Below are positions 24,108 to 35,700 of a stretch of 64,000 nt of DNA, one piece after another (position 1 is the first letter of the stretch; the number at the start of each line of letters is the position of its first letter). Location: NCBI GenBank assembly GCA_017979445.1, contig CM030714.1:4526001-4590000 (forward strand), given 5' to 3'. Under the pieces are notes generated by a model, which made no database searches, was not told where the DNA came from, and saw only the letters and a program-made list of their open reading frames with translations. The DNA is from Akebia trifoliata (taxonomy: Eukaryota; Streptophyta; Magnoliopsida; Ranunculales; Lardizabalaceae). Position numbers and translations under genes: made by a program.

Positions 24108-25059
24108 TAGGATAATTTTGTCTTACCCCAATAAAATTGGTGAAATTAGTGATAAAATATCCAAAATATACTTGACTTTCATGATCCGGTCAAACTGTTA
24201 ATAAATACATCAGTCTCTTAACAGAGATGGTAAAATATCAAAAATCCCTCATGTGTTAAAATTATGAAAATGTCCTTCAATTTAAACAGTCTAAATATGT
24301 TTGATCTAATCATTCTAAACACGTTAGTCATGAGAATCCTAATTGTTCCCAATCCTATTTCTCATCAATCTAAACCTAAATATTGTTGATTTGAAGTAAA
24401 ATCTCATCATTATCAATAAATTTCATACTTTTCAACCTAACTCCATTGTGTCCATCCCAATCTCAGTGTTTTCATCCCTCCCCCCACAATAAAAAATGAA
24501 AATAACTTTTTGACTTTTTTTCTCAAAAACATAAGTCTTGATGTTAAAAAAAGTCACCAGAGAGTCCAAATCACCAATCATTTCACAAAATATGGGATCA
24601 TTAACTCAATCAAACCCAAAATTGAAATCAAAGTTTTAATTGTAGGTTTACAAAAAGATGGCTCTAACGAATACAACCATAACAATCACGACAATAATCC
24701 AACAATAACGCTAGCTTTAATATTTGAGATAATGGAAAAGACCCAAACTTCATCTTTATCTTCTCAAAGAAGATGAAATTGAGGTTTTACCTTTTAATCA
24801 AACGGTCTAAATGCATTCAATCTAATGGAGTAGATCACCTTAGAATATAAAGATTTATCAACTAAACGAAGGACATTTTGATAATTAAAATACTATAAGG
24901 ATAATTTTGATATTTAGGTTTTTGATTAACGGTTTGACTAAGTCAATGAAAGTCGAGAGGGAGGGGGAGGGGAAGGGGGACTTCATTTTGCATTTCGTGG
25001 GGGATCGCGGTATCACTTATTTCTCCAATTTTAAAGGGGTGTAAGACTAAATTACCCTA
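24108..25059. mobile_element. non-autonomous DNA transposon, about 950 bp
   Basis: Ends are inverted repeats of about 48 bases: left TAGGATAATTTTGTCTTACC, right (inverted) TAGGGTAATTTAGTCTTACA, continuing in parallel as ATTGGTGAAATTAGTGATA and ATTGGAGAAATAAGTGATA. The interior contains no transposase. A second inner inverted pair (GACTTTCATGATCCGGTC and GACTTAGTCAAACCG-type words) supports one unit. Confidence 0.6.
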
Positions 25060-25339
25060 ACTAATATCACATCCTGTCACATTGAGATCATTGGATCTTG
25101 CACTTACACAACGGAACCTAAGCTTGTTGAAATATATATTTTACACATATAAATAGGTTTGATTGATTTATATAATTTTGAGAAATTTACCAACTCATTG
25201 GCTAGTTTTGACGAAATTACCAAGAAATCATTGTATCCAAAGTATTTAGTAAGCTAATGTTGTAATTATAATTATTAATTTTAAATGGTATATTTAGCAT
25301 AATTTATACATGCATCCCCAGATTTTGGTGTATATTTGA

Positions 25340-25690
25340 AATCAATGGATTGAGATCAAAAGCTTAAAGGTGACTGATTTATGTAGAAAAATCAAGGGTT
25401 TTCGTTAAGGTTGAAAATGAAGAGCTTAAAGACGACTGATTTTAGGAAGAAATCAAAGGTTATCATAAATGTGGGAATGAAATGATGAAGATTAGGAGCA
25501 TAAAGATTATGGATTTCAGGAAAAAAATCAAGGGAATTTTGTTACAGGATTTAGGTCATTTTATAATAAATAAGAGAAGACCGAGGGGTCAATGGACATA
25601 TGTCATCAGTTTGAAATCATGTGGCATATCTCAATTATTTATCAAGACATGGGACCCATGTCTAAATCACACGTGCTTTTACACTAAAAT
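25340..25690. repeat. dispersed repeat related to 47.1-48.5 kb
   Basis: Shares wording with 47,140-47,350 and 47,880-48,130: AGCTTAAAGACGACTGATTT, AAAATCAAGGGAATTTTGTT, GGTCATTTT, GGTCAATG followed by GTCATCA. The first motif also occurs twice here (about 25,365 and 25,428). Non-coding. Confidence 0.45.
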
Positions 25691-27707
25691 ACAGTAAATA
25701 TGTTTACGGCTAACCCCTGTGAACTTGTAATAGGGGCAAAATCGATATGTCCCCCGTATAGCCGTTTAACCAATTAAAAGAAAACAAATGTATTTTATCA
25801 AAACCACATTTGTCGTAAATTTTAACTGACACTACTTTGTCAACTAGTGAGTTTTGGAGTTTATCTCATAGGTCATCATGGACTAGGGTGGGAATTCCCA
25901 CAAAGAAAACTTTCAAGAATTACCGTAGAATATCCACGTGAGAAGCAACTAAAACAGTATATAAAAATAGGAAAATGCTGGAATGCCGCAGGGTATTTAC
26001 TGCGATTCTCACAAGTCCGACGTGGGATGTGCACATAATCATAAATGTGTTTTCTTGCAATACGAGTAAAAATCATCTACGATTATATATGAATGTCCAC
26101 ATCAGAATTGTAAGAATCACAGTAAATTTATCACCCCGGCACGACTCTATAAAATATAATAAATCAAAAATAAAGAGAACGTGACAGAAATATGGTTCTG
26201 CAAGTAAAACAGGGTTATAATGTATTAATCTCACTTCGCAGTAAAAGTTGAAAATCTTCTTCATAGAAACCCTAAATTTATTTTTCATGCATAGACGAAA
26301 TCTCTCCCAGTCAAAAGCCGGATCCATGGAGTCACGCCTGATGTACAGTCAATCTATTTACCCAATGTAATTCCACCAACAAAATATAAAGCAGAAACAT
26401 TATAATTAGATTTTAGAGTACATGGACTCCACGAAAGCAACCATACATGAAAATCTTGTGGCAAACGACAAATTTTGAGTTGTTGTACCCCAAGGATTGT
26501 GCCAAGTTTCATTTTGTTTGTACTTCTGTAATAATAAATTAAGACAGACTAGATCGACTTACATTGACTTAAATAATTAAATGGAAAACATAGGATGACT
26601 TGCAAGCTATCATAACTTAATAATAGAACGAAAATCATTCATCAAATGTCTTTTTAATTATTTTCCTTTAGTTATGCCCCTAAATATTGACTTTGGACAG
26701 GTGGTGGGCTGATTGACTGGAATGAAGAAATCATTTGGATAGTAGGAGGTCTGTGTAAACACTCATGTATTACAAAAGAAAATTAGGATTTAGATAAAAA
26801 AAAATTGTAGTTATTTTAAATGATTATTTGAAAAGTTTCAAACAGATAATCTAATTTTATGTCACGGTTAAAATGATATTTTGTTTGTAACTTTACAAAA
26901 TTAACTAAACGTTTGTAATTTTATTCATTTTGAAAAAATGAACCTGTAAGTTTAAGTCTATAAATCAAAAGAAACTCCATAAAAATAAGTGGTCCTGCAA
27001 ATATCCAATTGGATCACTGACTAAGAATGAGTCTCCTACAACCTGGGATTAGATTGATCATAGGTAAAATCATTGGTCCAACAAGTACAACGGATCTTTC
27101 TCAAGTAATAAACCCAAACACCCATGACTAGAGCCCTCAAAACATTTCGAAATCAAACTAATTTATTAATTGAAAAATAATCGTAATTCAGTTACCTGAT
27201 CGGTTAATCTGAACTGTTGGAACTTGTCATGATATCCTAATTTGCTTGAACAAATCAAGGAATGTCTAATCCTTTTCTTCTTTAGCAGGTCGACGGGTCT
27301 TAGATGCATCTGTGAGTGAAGAGAAATCTATCATATTTTTAGAGCCTCTAGGGCACAAGAATCCATTATGGTAAAACATAAGGTTTACAAAACTAGAGGG
27401 AGTGAAAGCCACTAATGTGAGCCATCTGATCTAGCTGATTGGTTGGGTCCAGACCCTGTGATGGTTTCGAAAATGACCCAGCTCATAGATTTTATAAATT
27501 AATATTTATGCCACCTGCTCCATTTTGGTATGCCATGATATCCTTCCATATTAATGGATGCTTTTAAATTTATGTAAACCCAGTAAGTTTTAAAAGATAG
27601 CTTGATTAAAATTTTCATCTTAATAGGATAAGATGACTTGCGAATAAGCCTATTTTGGCCATTTAAATAATCTTATTCAATTTTATTTATCATTACAAAA
27701 GAAGGCG
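25691..27707. other. gene-free stretch
   Basis: Short frames overlap on both strands at 25,850-26,330, but none has codon structure or similarity I can recognise. TTTACGGCTAACCCCTG near 25,701 and its inverted partner near 25,760 form a small palindrome. Nothing else stands out. Confidence 0.4.
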
Positions 27708-27870
27708 TGCTGGGGTGACACAAAAGAGGACACAACCATCGAATGATGCGGTGGCGCGTACATAACCGTCGATGATTTTCCGCAATATATGATTGAAAAA
27801 CATGTACAGTTATACACGTGCCACCACATCATTTGTGTCACCCTATGTCTCCTTTTGTGTCACTCCAGCA
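27708..27870. mobile_element. MITE with about 60-bp inverted repeats
   Basis: TGCTGGGGTGACACAAAAG at the left matches the inverted right end TGCTGGAGTGACACAAAAG, and the match continues inward through GGACACAACCATCGAATGAT and GACATAGGGTGACACAAATG. About 163 bases in all, strongly hairpin-forming. Confidence 0.75.
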
Positions 27871-28422
27871 TTAGAGGTACAAAAATAGAGACTAGAAAGT
27901 TCCATATTTTGTGGGCCATGACCCTTGGTCTTTGAATATTCAATTACCCAACAACCGATAATATAAAAAAAGGCCACTTAGGCACACCAATTAATTCCAC
28001 AAACTTCCCTAGGTGGATCAAGCCAGGCCTACTAAAAAATTCTCAAATTCAATAGATGAACATCACCCATCCTTTCTTGGCAATTGTTTCTTTACCTTTC
28101 AAAAAAATAAAAATCCTTACTTGGCGTTTCTTCCTCTCTTGTTTCCCTTTTTTTTTTTTTTTTTTTTTTTTTAATAAATTTTTTTTATAGATTTTATTGT
28201 TAGGTGTGCAGTTAGAGATATCATTTCCAGCCCAAGATCACGATTCCAAAATTCATTTCACTAGTTGACTCAAGGGAGTTAATAGAATATATACTAACAA
28301 AGCTATTAATAAATAAAGATATATATTTTAAAATTCAAAAACGTATTTATTTGGTATTTAATGGAAGAAAAATAGTCAATATAACACTATGCGTAACTCT
28401 GAATTTTCGAATCTGAATTAGC
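27871..28422. other. no gene
   Basis: AT-rich DNA with a 24-base T-run at about 28,149-28,172. Nothing else is recognised. Confidence 0.4.
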
Positions 28423-28690
28423 AGGGCCGGGGCCAAGATATTCCTGTAGCGGAGGCAAACTATGGTTAGTTGTATGGTGAAAATGAATGGTTTTAGGGAG
28501 AAATTAAGAGGTTTTTAGTTAGAAGTTGAAGAAAATGATACTTAGGGCATTTTAAATTAATATTTGAGAAGTCCCGGTCAAGAGGCAATGTCATCAATAA
28601 AAAATTGAAGAGGTGAGGGAGTGGGGACAAATGAATATGTAATTAGTTGAAAATATAGGGGTGTCTCAAAGTTCTGTAGGAACAAATGGG
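28423..28690 (+). mobile_element. truncated copy of the GGCGGAGCCAAG-type element
   Basis: Begins GGGCCGGGGCCAAGATATTC and shares GCAAACTATGGTTAGTTGTA and AATATAGGGGTGTCTCAAAG with the copies at 29,068 and 33,338. It lacks the right end. Confidence 0.6.
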
Positions 28691-29067
28691 GCATGTTATT
28701 CATATTTTCAAATAAAAGTTTAGCATCACGTTAAGGCTCTCTATCAAACAAACGGTTGAGATGATATCGGGTTTCAAGAAAAATGTACCCCTAGAAAAAA
28801 AAAATTGGTATTGGCTCCTAGGCGATTAGTATTAATTTTTAGAAAATGTTCTTTATTCCTCTTATCTCAATTATTTGTTTGATGAAGGAGTTGGAATCTA
28901 GCGTTTTCAAAAATAATAAAATGAAAGTGATGTAATTGTCCATAGGCGGATTAGTGGCTTATAATCCAAGACATTCGATGCATTTTTGGATGTGTGGTTT
29001 GATTTGAATTATCCAACTAATTAAAAAGGTATTCTAGTGAAGCTTATGAAACATTAATAAGATAGAG

Positions 29068-29596
29068 ATAAGGCAAAGCCTGGTTTTTCTTGTAGTGAGA
29101 GCAAACTATGGTTAGTTGTATAGTGAAGATGAATGGTTTTAGAGAGAAATTAAAAAAAATTTAATTAGAAATTGAAGAAAATGATATTTAGGTCATTTCT
29201 AATTAATATTTGGGAAGTCCCAATCAAGGGGCAATGTCATCAACAAAAGATTGAGAGGTGAGGGAATAGGAACAAGTGAGACATGTAATTAGTTGAAAAT
29301 ATAGGGGTGTCTCAAAGTTCTGTGAGGGCAAAAATTGGAGGGAGGTGAGGGTGTGGGGGCAAATGGGGAGAGAGGTGAGGAAATGGGGACAAATGGGGCA
29401 TTTAATTAGTTGAAAATATAGGGGTGTCTCAAAGTTTTATGAGGGAAAAATTCGGAGGGAGGTGAGGGTGTGGGGGCAAATAGGGAGAGAGGTGAGGGAG
29501 TAGTGATAAGTAGGAGTATGTAATTAGTTGAAAATATAGGGGTCTCTCAAAGTTCTGTGGAGGCAATTGCGCCCACCAGCTCCTTACAGCTCCGCC
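29068..29596 (+). mobile_element. GGCGGAGCCAAG-type element with three tandem internal units
   Basis: The body is shared with 28,423 and 33,338. Its right end, CAGCTCCGCC, is the inverted counterpart of the GGCGGAGCC left end seen at 33,340, consistent with a terminal-inverted-repeat element. The phrase ATTAGTTGAAAATATAGGGG occurs at 29,288, 29,405 and 29,523, so a unit of about 117 bases is present three times. Confidence 0.6.
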
Positions 29597-29864
29597 TATG
29601 AATTAGTGAATTCAACAAGCCAAGTTTTTATACTGAGTTACATCAAAACTAATTAGTGTTAAATTACCCAAGCCAGGTTGGATTTGACTTGAAATATTCT
29701 AAAATAACCATTGTCATAAACCTTGAATATGCATATATTTGCGTGTTAAATTTATATTCTATACTCTTATACAACTTGCAATCCTCTCACATGTTTTGAT
29801 AATCTGAGCTCAGTCGATTACATCATCACTGATGTAAAATGAATGAGAGGTATAAAAAGAAGAA

Positions 29865-30032
29865 TGATGAAAGCACACGGTCTTGGTACATGATTGGGTA
29901 CGTGGCTTACATGGCAGGGGCAGAATCACACATCTTTTTCCTGTGTCTCACAATGAAAACGGTCTAAGGTTCTATGCCCTTTTCACATCAGCCTGGTACC
30001 CAACCACGTACCAAGACAGTGTGCATTCATCA
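29865..30032. mobile_element. MITE with about 45-bp inverted repeats
   Basis: TGATGAAAGCACACGGTCTT at the left matches TGATGAATGCACACTGTCTT read inverted from the right, both continuing GGTAC and TTGGGTAC. Size 168 bases. Non-coding and hairpin-forming. Confidence 0.75.
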
Positions 30033-30159
30033 CAACTCTAATAAAAAATGTGAGAATCAAAATTCCGTTATTTTTGCAGGTGATCTTGACTATATATGTA
30101 CTCACTTGTTAAGTTCTTATGTACCTGTCATGGTTGTGAGGAGGATTGGGTAGAAAGAA

Positions 30160-31460
30160 CTTCTGTTGTGTGTTATGATAAAATGTTGGTGTAAAAATAT
30201 AAGTCTTCTTATGCATGTGGCACAAATGACGTAAGCATTGAGAGAAAAATTCTCTCACATGTCTGCAAGTCTTTTGCCGAGAAATTTAAAGTTTTTAGGT
30301 TTCAAATCATAAACAGGGATTTTGGGCCATGTGGATAATAACTTTAGCAACTAACACCCACAACGTGAAAAAATCCTATATTTGACAGTCCAAGGTCGTT
30401 GAATTTTATAAAATTTGATGGACCAAGGTATTAAATTTTTCATTGTCAAAATATTTTTTTTAATGAATCGAAAGAGTTAAATTAATGGAGGATGGGAGAA
30501 ATTTGATGTCTATAAACTATCAAATTGGGGATCATAAAAAATTTCAAAATTCCCTTTCTGAAATTTGTGAGCTTTTGCCCGTCGAATTTTCTTGTCAAAA
30601 TTTTCTATTTTCACATAGTGGCCACACACTTCTAGATTTCATGAAAAAACTCATATTCAAAAAAAAAAAAAAAAAAAAAAATAAAAAAAATAAAATTCAA
30701 GTTTAATCCAAGATGTTGACAATGGACGGCTAAAATTCATAGAATTTCGTCCTCTACAACCCCATGGCATTGGATCATGTTTTAGAATGCCACAAGGTGA
30801 CAAGATTACGAAATTTCCTTTTCTTGATCGACTTAGGGCAGGAGAGACCAACTCTCTCTGTTATTACCTACAACATTTGTGCTAGTCCAACACCATCTTG
30901 ACAAGTGGCACTGATGATGTAAATAATAAGTGAGAAATTTCTCTCTCTTGCCCATACATCTACGGTCCAAAAATCATAGAAAAATTGTAAGATCCACATG
31001 GATTATCATAGTGGCATTCGAACACCACAATGTTCTAGATTTCGTAAAATAACTCATGGTAAAAATAATGATAAAAAACTATGTTTTTCGTGCTTGATCA
31101 ATGGTGTTGAAAATGGACCATTTCCGAGCACCAAAATTTAACATTAAAATACGATGGTGAAAAATAACTTTTTTTTAATTATTATTTTTTGTGTTAAAAT
31201 TCATAAAATTTTATCTTCTACAACACTATTGTATTGGATCATGTTTTTGAATGCCACAAGGTGATCTTATCAGGAAATTTCATTTTTTTTACTATGAGCA
31301 GTAGAGAAAAAAAATTCTTCTATTATTGCTTATGTCATCAACACCACACGTCAAAATGGTGTTGGACTATGAACAAACAATCACTCTTGCAAATAATTGC
31401 AAATACAAAATACCTCGTAATTAATATACGTGTTTACAGGTATTTGATCTCATAATACAA
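30160..31460. repeat. diverged repeats, no gene
   Basis: Two related passages (30,705-30,800 and 31,095-31,270) share TTCATA(G)AATTT, CTACAAC, ATTGGATCATGTTTT and AATGCCACAAGGTGA, and the words around TGTTGGTGTA / CAACACCA occur in both orientations at 30,185, 30,885 and 31,340. It looks like overlapping decayed MITE copies. A long A-run lies at 30,659-30,690. Confidence 0.4.
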
Positions 31461-31837
31461 ATTATTTGTGTTGAATAAAATAATCTTGGACCACTGAAAT
31501 TCATAAGAAATTTATTAAACGATTTTCCACACAAAAGGAATCAGAAACCATTTGCAACGGTTTTTGACTTTGACAATAATCATTCTTGCTCTCTTTGTCT
31601 CTCTCTCCCACACAACAATTTCAATAAAATCATTACCGTTCTTTGGGTAATTTAGACGCATCCCTAACAAATGGGTATGTTCCTTAAAACTAGAAGTAAA
31701 ATGCCCTCCTTGTCAACATTTTTTCCCTACCTTAAGAGAAACAAAAAAATTAAGAATATTTGGCAAGAGATATATTGAAGGTGTGGTCATATAAGTTATA
31801 TAAAAATAAATCTTCACTTAATCTTTTACACGAAATC

Positions 31838-32170
31838 ATTGTAAATTTTTTTGAGATGTTTACAAAAAAGTGATCAACTTTTGACGAATTTACAATTCCG
31901 GCTCACTGTTCATTTTAATTAACAAAACATGAACGATAACAAATTCGGAGGTCTTTAAAGTGACTATTTCGCAGGTGTAAAGTGACAATTTCATTTTAAA
32001 CCTGCAAAATTGTCACTTTAAACCTGCGAAATAATCACTTCATAATGAAATTTTTTTTAACGAAAATGTGGTCATTCACGTTTTGGTAATTAAAATGAAC
32101 AGTGAGTCAGAATCATAAATAACTCATTTATAGCTCACGAAATAGTAATTCACCCAAAAAAATTTGCAAT
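31838..32170. mobile_element. MITE, CACTGTTCATTTTAATTA family
   Basis: The left half (ATTGTAAATTTTTTTGAG, CGGCTCACTGTTCATTTTAA) is mirrored by the right half (TTAAAATGAACAGTGAGTCA, CAAAAAAATTTGCAAT). The centre is itself palindromic (GTCACTTTAAACCTGCGAAA). A second member lies at 46,370-46,868. It sits about 560 bases upstream of the NCL start codon. Confidence 0.75.
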
Positions 32171-32465
32171 GGAAATTGTTTGCAACGTACCAAGCAAAAC
32201 CTAGATATAATAAACCAACTTGCGACCCCATAAAAACAATGTAAGTAGCAATAATCAATGTCTCCCCATTTCGTCATCGTCTTTAGAGAGAGAGAAAACT
32301 ACTTTGGTCTTATGATAAAAAGTTGGTGTGGAAATATGCATTAAAATGTCATGATGTGATCCAATATGCTTAACAACATGGTTGTTAGGGGGGCAAAGCA
32401 CTTATGTGGTGTGTTATAATAGAAAGTTTTGAGTGTAAATGTAAGCTCCTCTCCCTTTTTTTTTT

Positions 32466-32636
32466 AACACGAAAACCTTGACTATATATTATTCACATGT
32501 TAAAATTATATATAATTAACCAACTTGCATTACAGCATAAATTAACATTTTTTTTTTTTTAACACGAAGACCTTGACTATATATTATTCACATGTTAAAA
32601 TTATATATAATTAACCAACTTGCATTACAGCATAAA
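32466..32636 (+). repeat. tandem duplication (95-base period) in the NCL promoter
   Basis: AACACGAAAACCTTGACTAT at 32,466 recurs as AACACGAAGACCTTGACTAT at 32,561, and the next 56 bases, to CATTACAGCATAAA, are identical. Each copy is preceded by a T-run. The second copy ends about 93 bases before the start codon, so the duplication lies in the core-proximal promoter. It contains TTATATATAATTAACC twice. Confidence 0.9.
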
Positions 32637-32637
32637 C

Positions 32638-32647
32638 ACTATTTAAG
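32638..32647 (+). promoter_or_regulatory. possible TATA-type element of the NCL-like gene
   Basis: ACTATTTAAG lies about 90 bases before the ATG, at the place where the pseudogene keeps the stronger ACTTATAAATAG (minus-strand CTATTTATAAG). The change from TTTATAA to TTTAAG may weaken the box. Judged by position only. Confidence 0.3.
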
Positions 32648-32729
32648 TGACCATCCGAGGTCTTCTCATCCCATCATCTTTCCTCTTCCAACTAAGATCT
32701 CTCTTAGCACCAAAAGCAGGTTACAAAAG

Positions 32730-35700
32730 ATGGGGAAATCTATAGTTTGTGTCATTATTCTTCTCCTATTAGTCGAAATGGGTCAAAGTCGGTACCTCAT
32801 ATCAAATTCTTCAGAATTCGTTTCTAATGGTCTTGATCATGTCCATCAATCTCCCTTTCTAATGCTTAAGGGATTGGAATCTACCGACGACTGCTACCAC
32901 ATGTATGGTTTCTTACCTTGCACAGACAACCTTGTAGGGCACCTTTTCCAAATTTTGGTCTATGAGTACCTATTATCTCTTGGGGAGAAGTATGTTTCAG
33001 CTGGCAGTGATTCCCTATTCAAGATCATAGGGCATGGTGGTTTCTTTGGGGCTTGTGGGTTCAATATCTTATGTGCACTTCCAGGAGCTATGATAGTTCT
33101 TGGTATGTTGCTTTCTCAGTCTTTACATTAGGGTCTGTTTGTTTGGGCATGAAAAATAGGCGGAAAAATGATTTTCTTTGTTGGGAGGAGGGGGGGGGGG
33201 TTAAATTATTTATTTTGAATATTTAAAAATTATTTTTTTACAATTTTAATTTAAGTAAAATATTTATTTATTTTTGTTCTCCAAAATTGTACTATATATA
33301 TTAGAAATTCGATTGGGTTTCCGGCTTATCTTAGTTAGGGGCGGAGCCAAGATTTTCCTGTGGTGGGGGGCAAATTATGGTTAGTTGTATAGTGAAAATA
33401 AATGGTTTTAAGGAGAAAATAAGAGATTTTTAATTAGGAATTGAAGAAAATGATATTTAAATTATTTTCAATTAATATTTGAGAAGTACCAATCAAGAGG
33501 CAATGTCATCAACAGAAAGAGGTGAGAGTGGGAACAAGTGGGGCATGTAATTAGTTAAAAATATAGGGGTGTCTTAAAGTTATGAGGGGGCAAAAATTGG
33601 AGGGAGGTAAGGGTGTGGGGGCAAATGGGGAGAGAATTGAGAGAGTGGAGATGAATGGGATATGTAATAGTGACCAATTATTCTTTTTTATAACACATAA
33701 AATAATGAAATTAAATATGTTGTTTGGAGTACATATAAATATTTTTTTTAACTACTCCATCACCCCCATTTTTTACTTCTTCTTCAAAAGTTCTTCAATT
33801 CTGATTTCTACTCGATACGAAAGCACCTCAAGCTTTAAGATGCTACGTGAAAATTGAAAAATTCGATAGAAAAAATTAACAGGCCAAGACTCACGAATTT
33901 TAGATATTGAATTTTGATGGTTTATGACTGTTGAAATTCTTGATGTTCCCAAATTTGATGGTTTAGAACCGTCGAATTTCTCCCATCCTTCATAAATTTG
34001 ATAGTTTCGACCCATTGAAAAAAAAATTGCCAATGAAAAATTTGACGCCAATTCTACCCCTTTAATTTGGATTTTTTCACATTGTGAGAGCAAGAAAGTG
34101 ATTTAAGAAATTGAACATTAAACACTATTGGATTAGTTTTGCCTCTTCTCTTTTCTTTGGGTTCAGAACCCAATATCCTTATTTAGTGTGTCATATAATT
34201 TAATTAGTAAATTATTGTGTTATAAAATGTTGGTGTTGCTATATAATTAGTTCTTCGAATGTTTCTCAAAGATTAATCATTCAAAGGTAATAATATGAAG
34301 TTTCAAAACATTGTCCAGAGAATTAATTGAAAATGACTTTCTAATATTGTTTTTTGGTGTTCAGTGTCCGGAATTTCTCTGAGTAAAGAGATTGCTCAAG
34401 CACAGGTCTTGACAGGAGTCGGCTTGTTGGCCGGATCCACCATTTTTGTTTTGACCATACTATGGGGAACTTGTGTCATAGTTGGAAAGTGCGATTTTTC
34501 AGAGGGGTCAACTTCTAAAGAACCAGAGAGCTCAACTTTGATTGCTTCACAGTCTAGAAAACATAGATCATGCTTAACTGGTTCGTTCTCTTTCCACGCA
34601 CATTCCATGAAAATATGAGAATGCATTAATTAGAGCATTAATAACTGCAAGACAATGTAGAAAATTTCAGGTAGCTTAAGCATACATTGATTCATAAACA
34701 AATGTAGCTTAAAATCTATAGTGAAATATGCTATGTTTATGGCTTATATTCTGTGACCTATAATATTTGGATCACTTTTTCACTCAATTTCATAATAATC
34801 GCATAAAGGGGTAATAATTATAAACATAGCACGATAATCTTTCTTAGGGATCAGAGTTAGTTTCTGAATTGGAAATCTATAGTTATATAATTATAGACCA
34901 TAATCATTCTTAGATAATGGAAACTTCTTAACTCTCATGTGGGACATAGGCATTGTCGAATCACATAAATCTCTTGTGTCCTTCTTGATTTCTTGATTGT
35001 CTTCTTATTATTTCATCACATATATAGTTAAATCTAGGGATCGGTGCTCGCAAAATGGGACAAAAAAATAATGTAATGTAAATTGGACTTGACTGAAACC
35101 ATGGACCATAATAGTTGCTTGAATTTCACCAAGGTGAATTCTTCTTTCTATTGAAATGTTGTAAAAATTTAAATTGGAAAAATTCGATGAACTATATGTT
35201 TATTTGAATTGCTATGCTAAATTGCAATGACTACTACTAAAGGATATATTTTTGACAATATCCTCAAACAATTTTCTTCGAAGAATCAACTATAAAAGGC
35301 ACCATAAGTTGTGCATAAGCCCTACCAGTGGATGATGATATAAATTTCTCACAATGGTCATTAAAATTTCGTACTCCAGCTACCTTTAGCTTCTTATATT
35401 AAACTTGAACCTTTTTTTTATGTTTTTAATAATTAATAGATGTTTGTTACAGGTCAGGGTATTAAAACGGATGATGAAACTAGCTATACTGCAAGGATCA
35501 TGATTCTATCAGTGATCCCATTTATCATTATGCAACTACCCAGAATCTTTAAATTATCTTTTGGGGAACAAATTGTGATCTTGACTTCTCTCATTATTTG
35601 TATTCTACTACTAGTTGGTTACTTCCTTTATCAGGTATACAATTTCTGCTTTGTTGATCAATTCTAAATTTGATTTTTCTATTCTTTCATGCAAGAAATA

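Noticed and set aside
25847..26327. Overlapping open frames on both strands
   Set aside because: No recognisable motif, no splice logic and no agreement on one strand; likely chance in locally GC-richer DNA.
32592..32729. Upstream ATG extending the NCL first exon by 46 codons
   Set aside because: The extension runs through the duplicated promoter block and a leader shared with the pseudogene; the ATG at 32,730 begins a good signal peptide.
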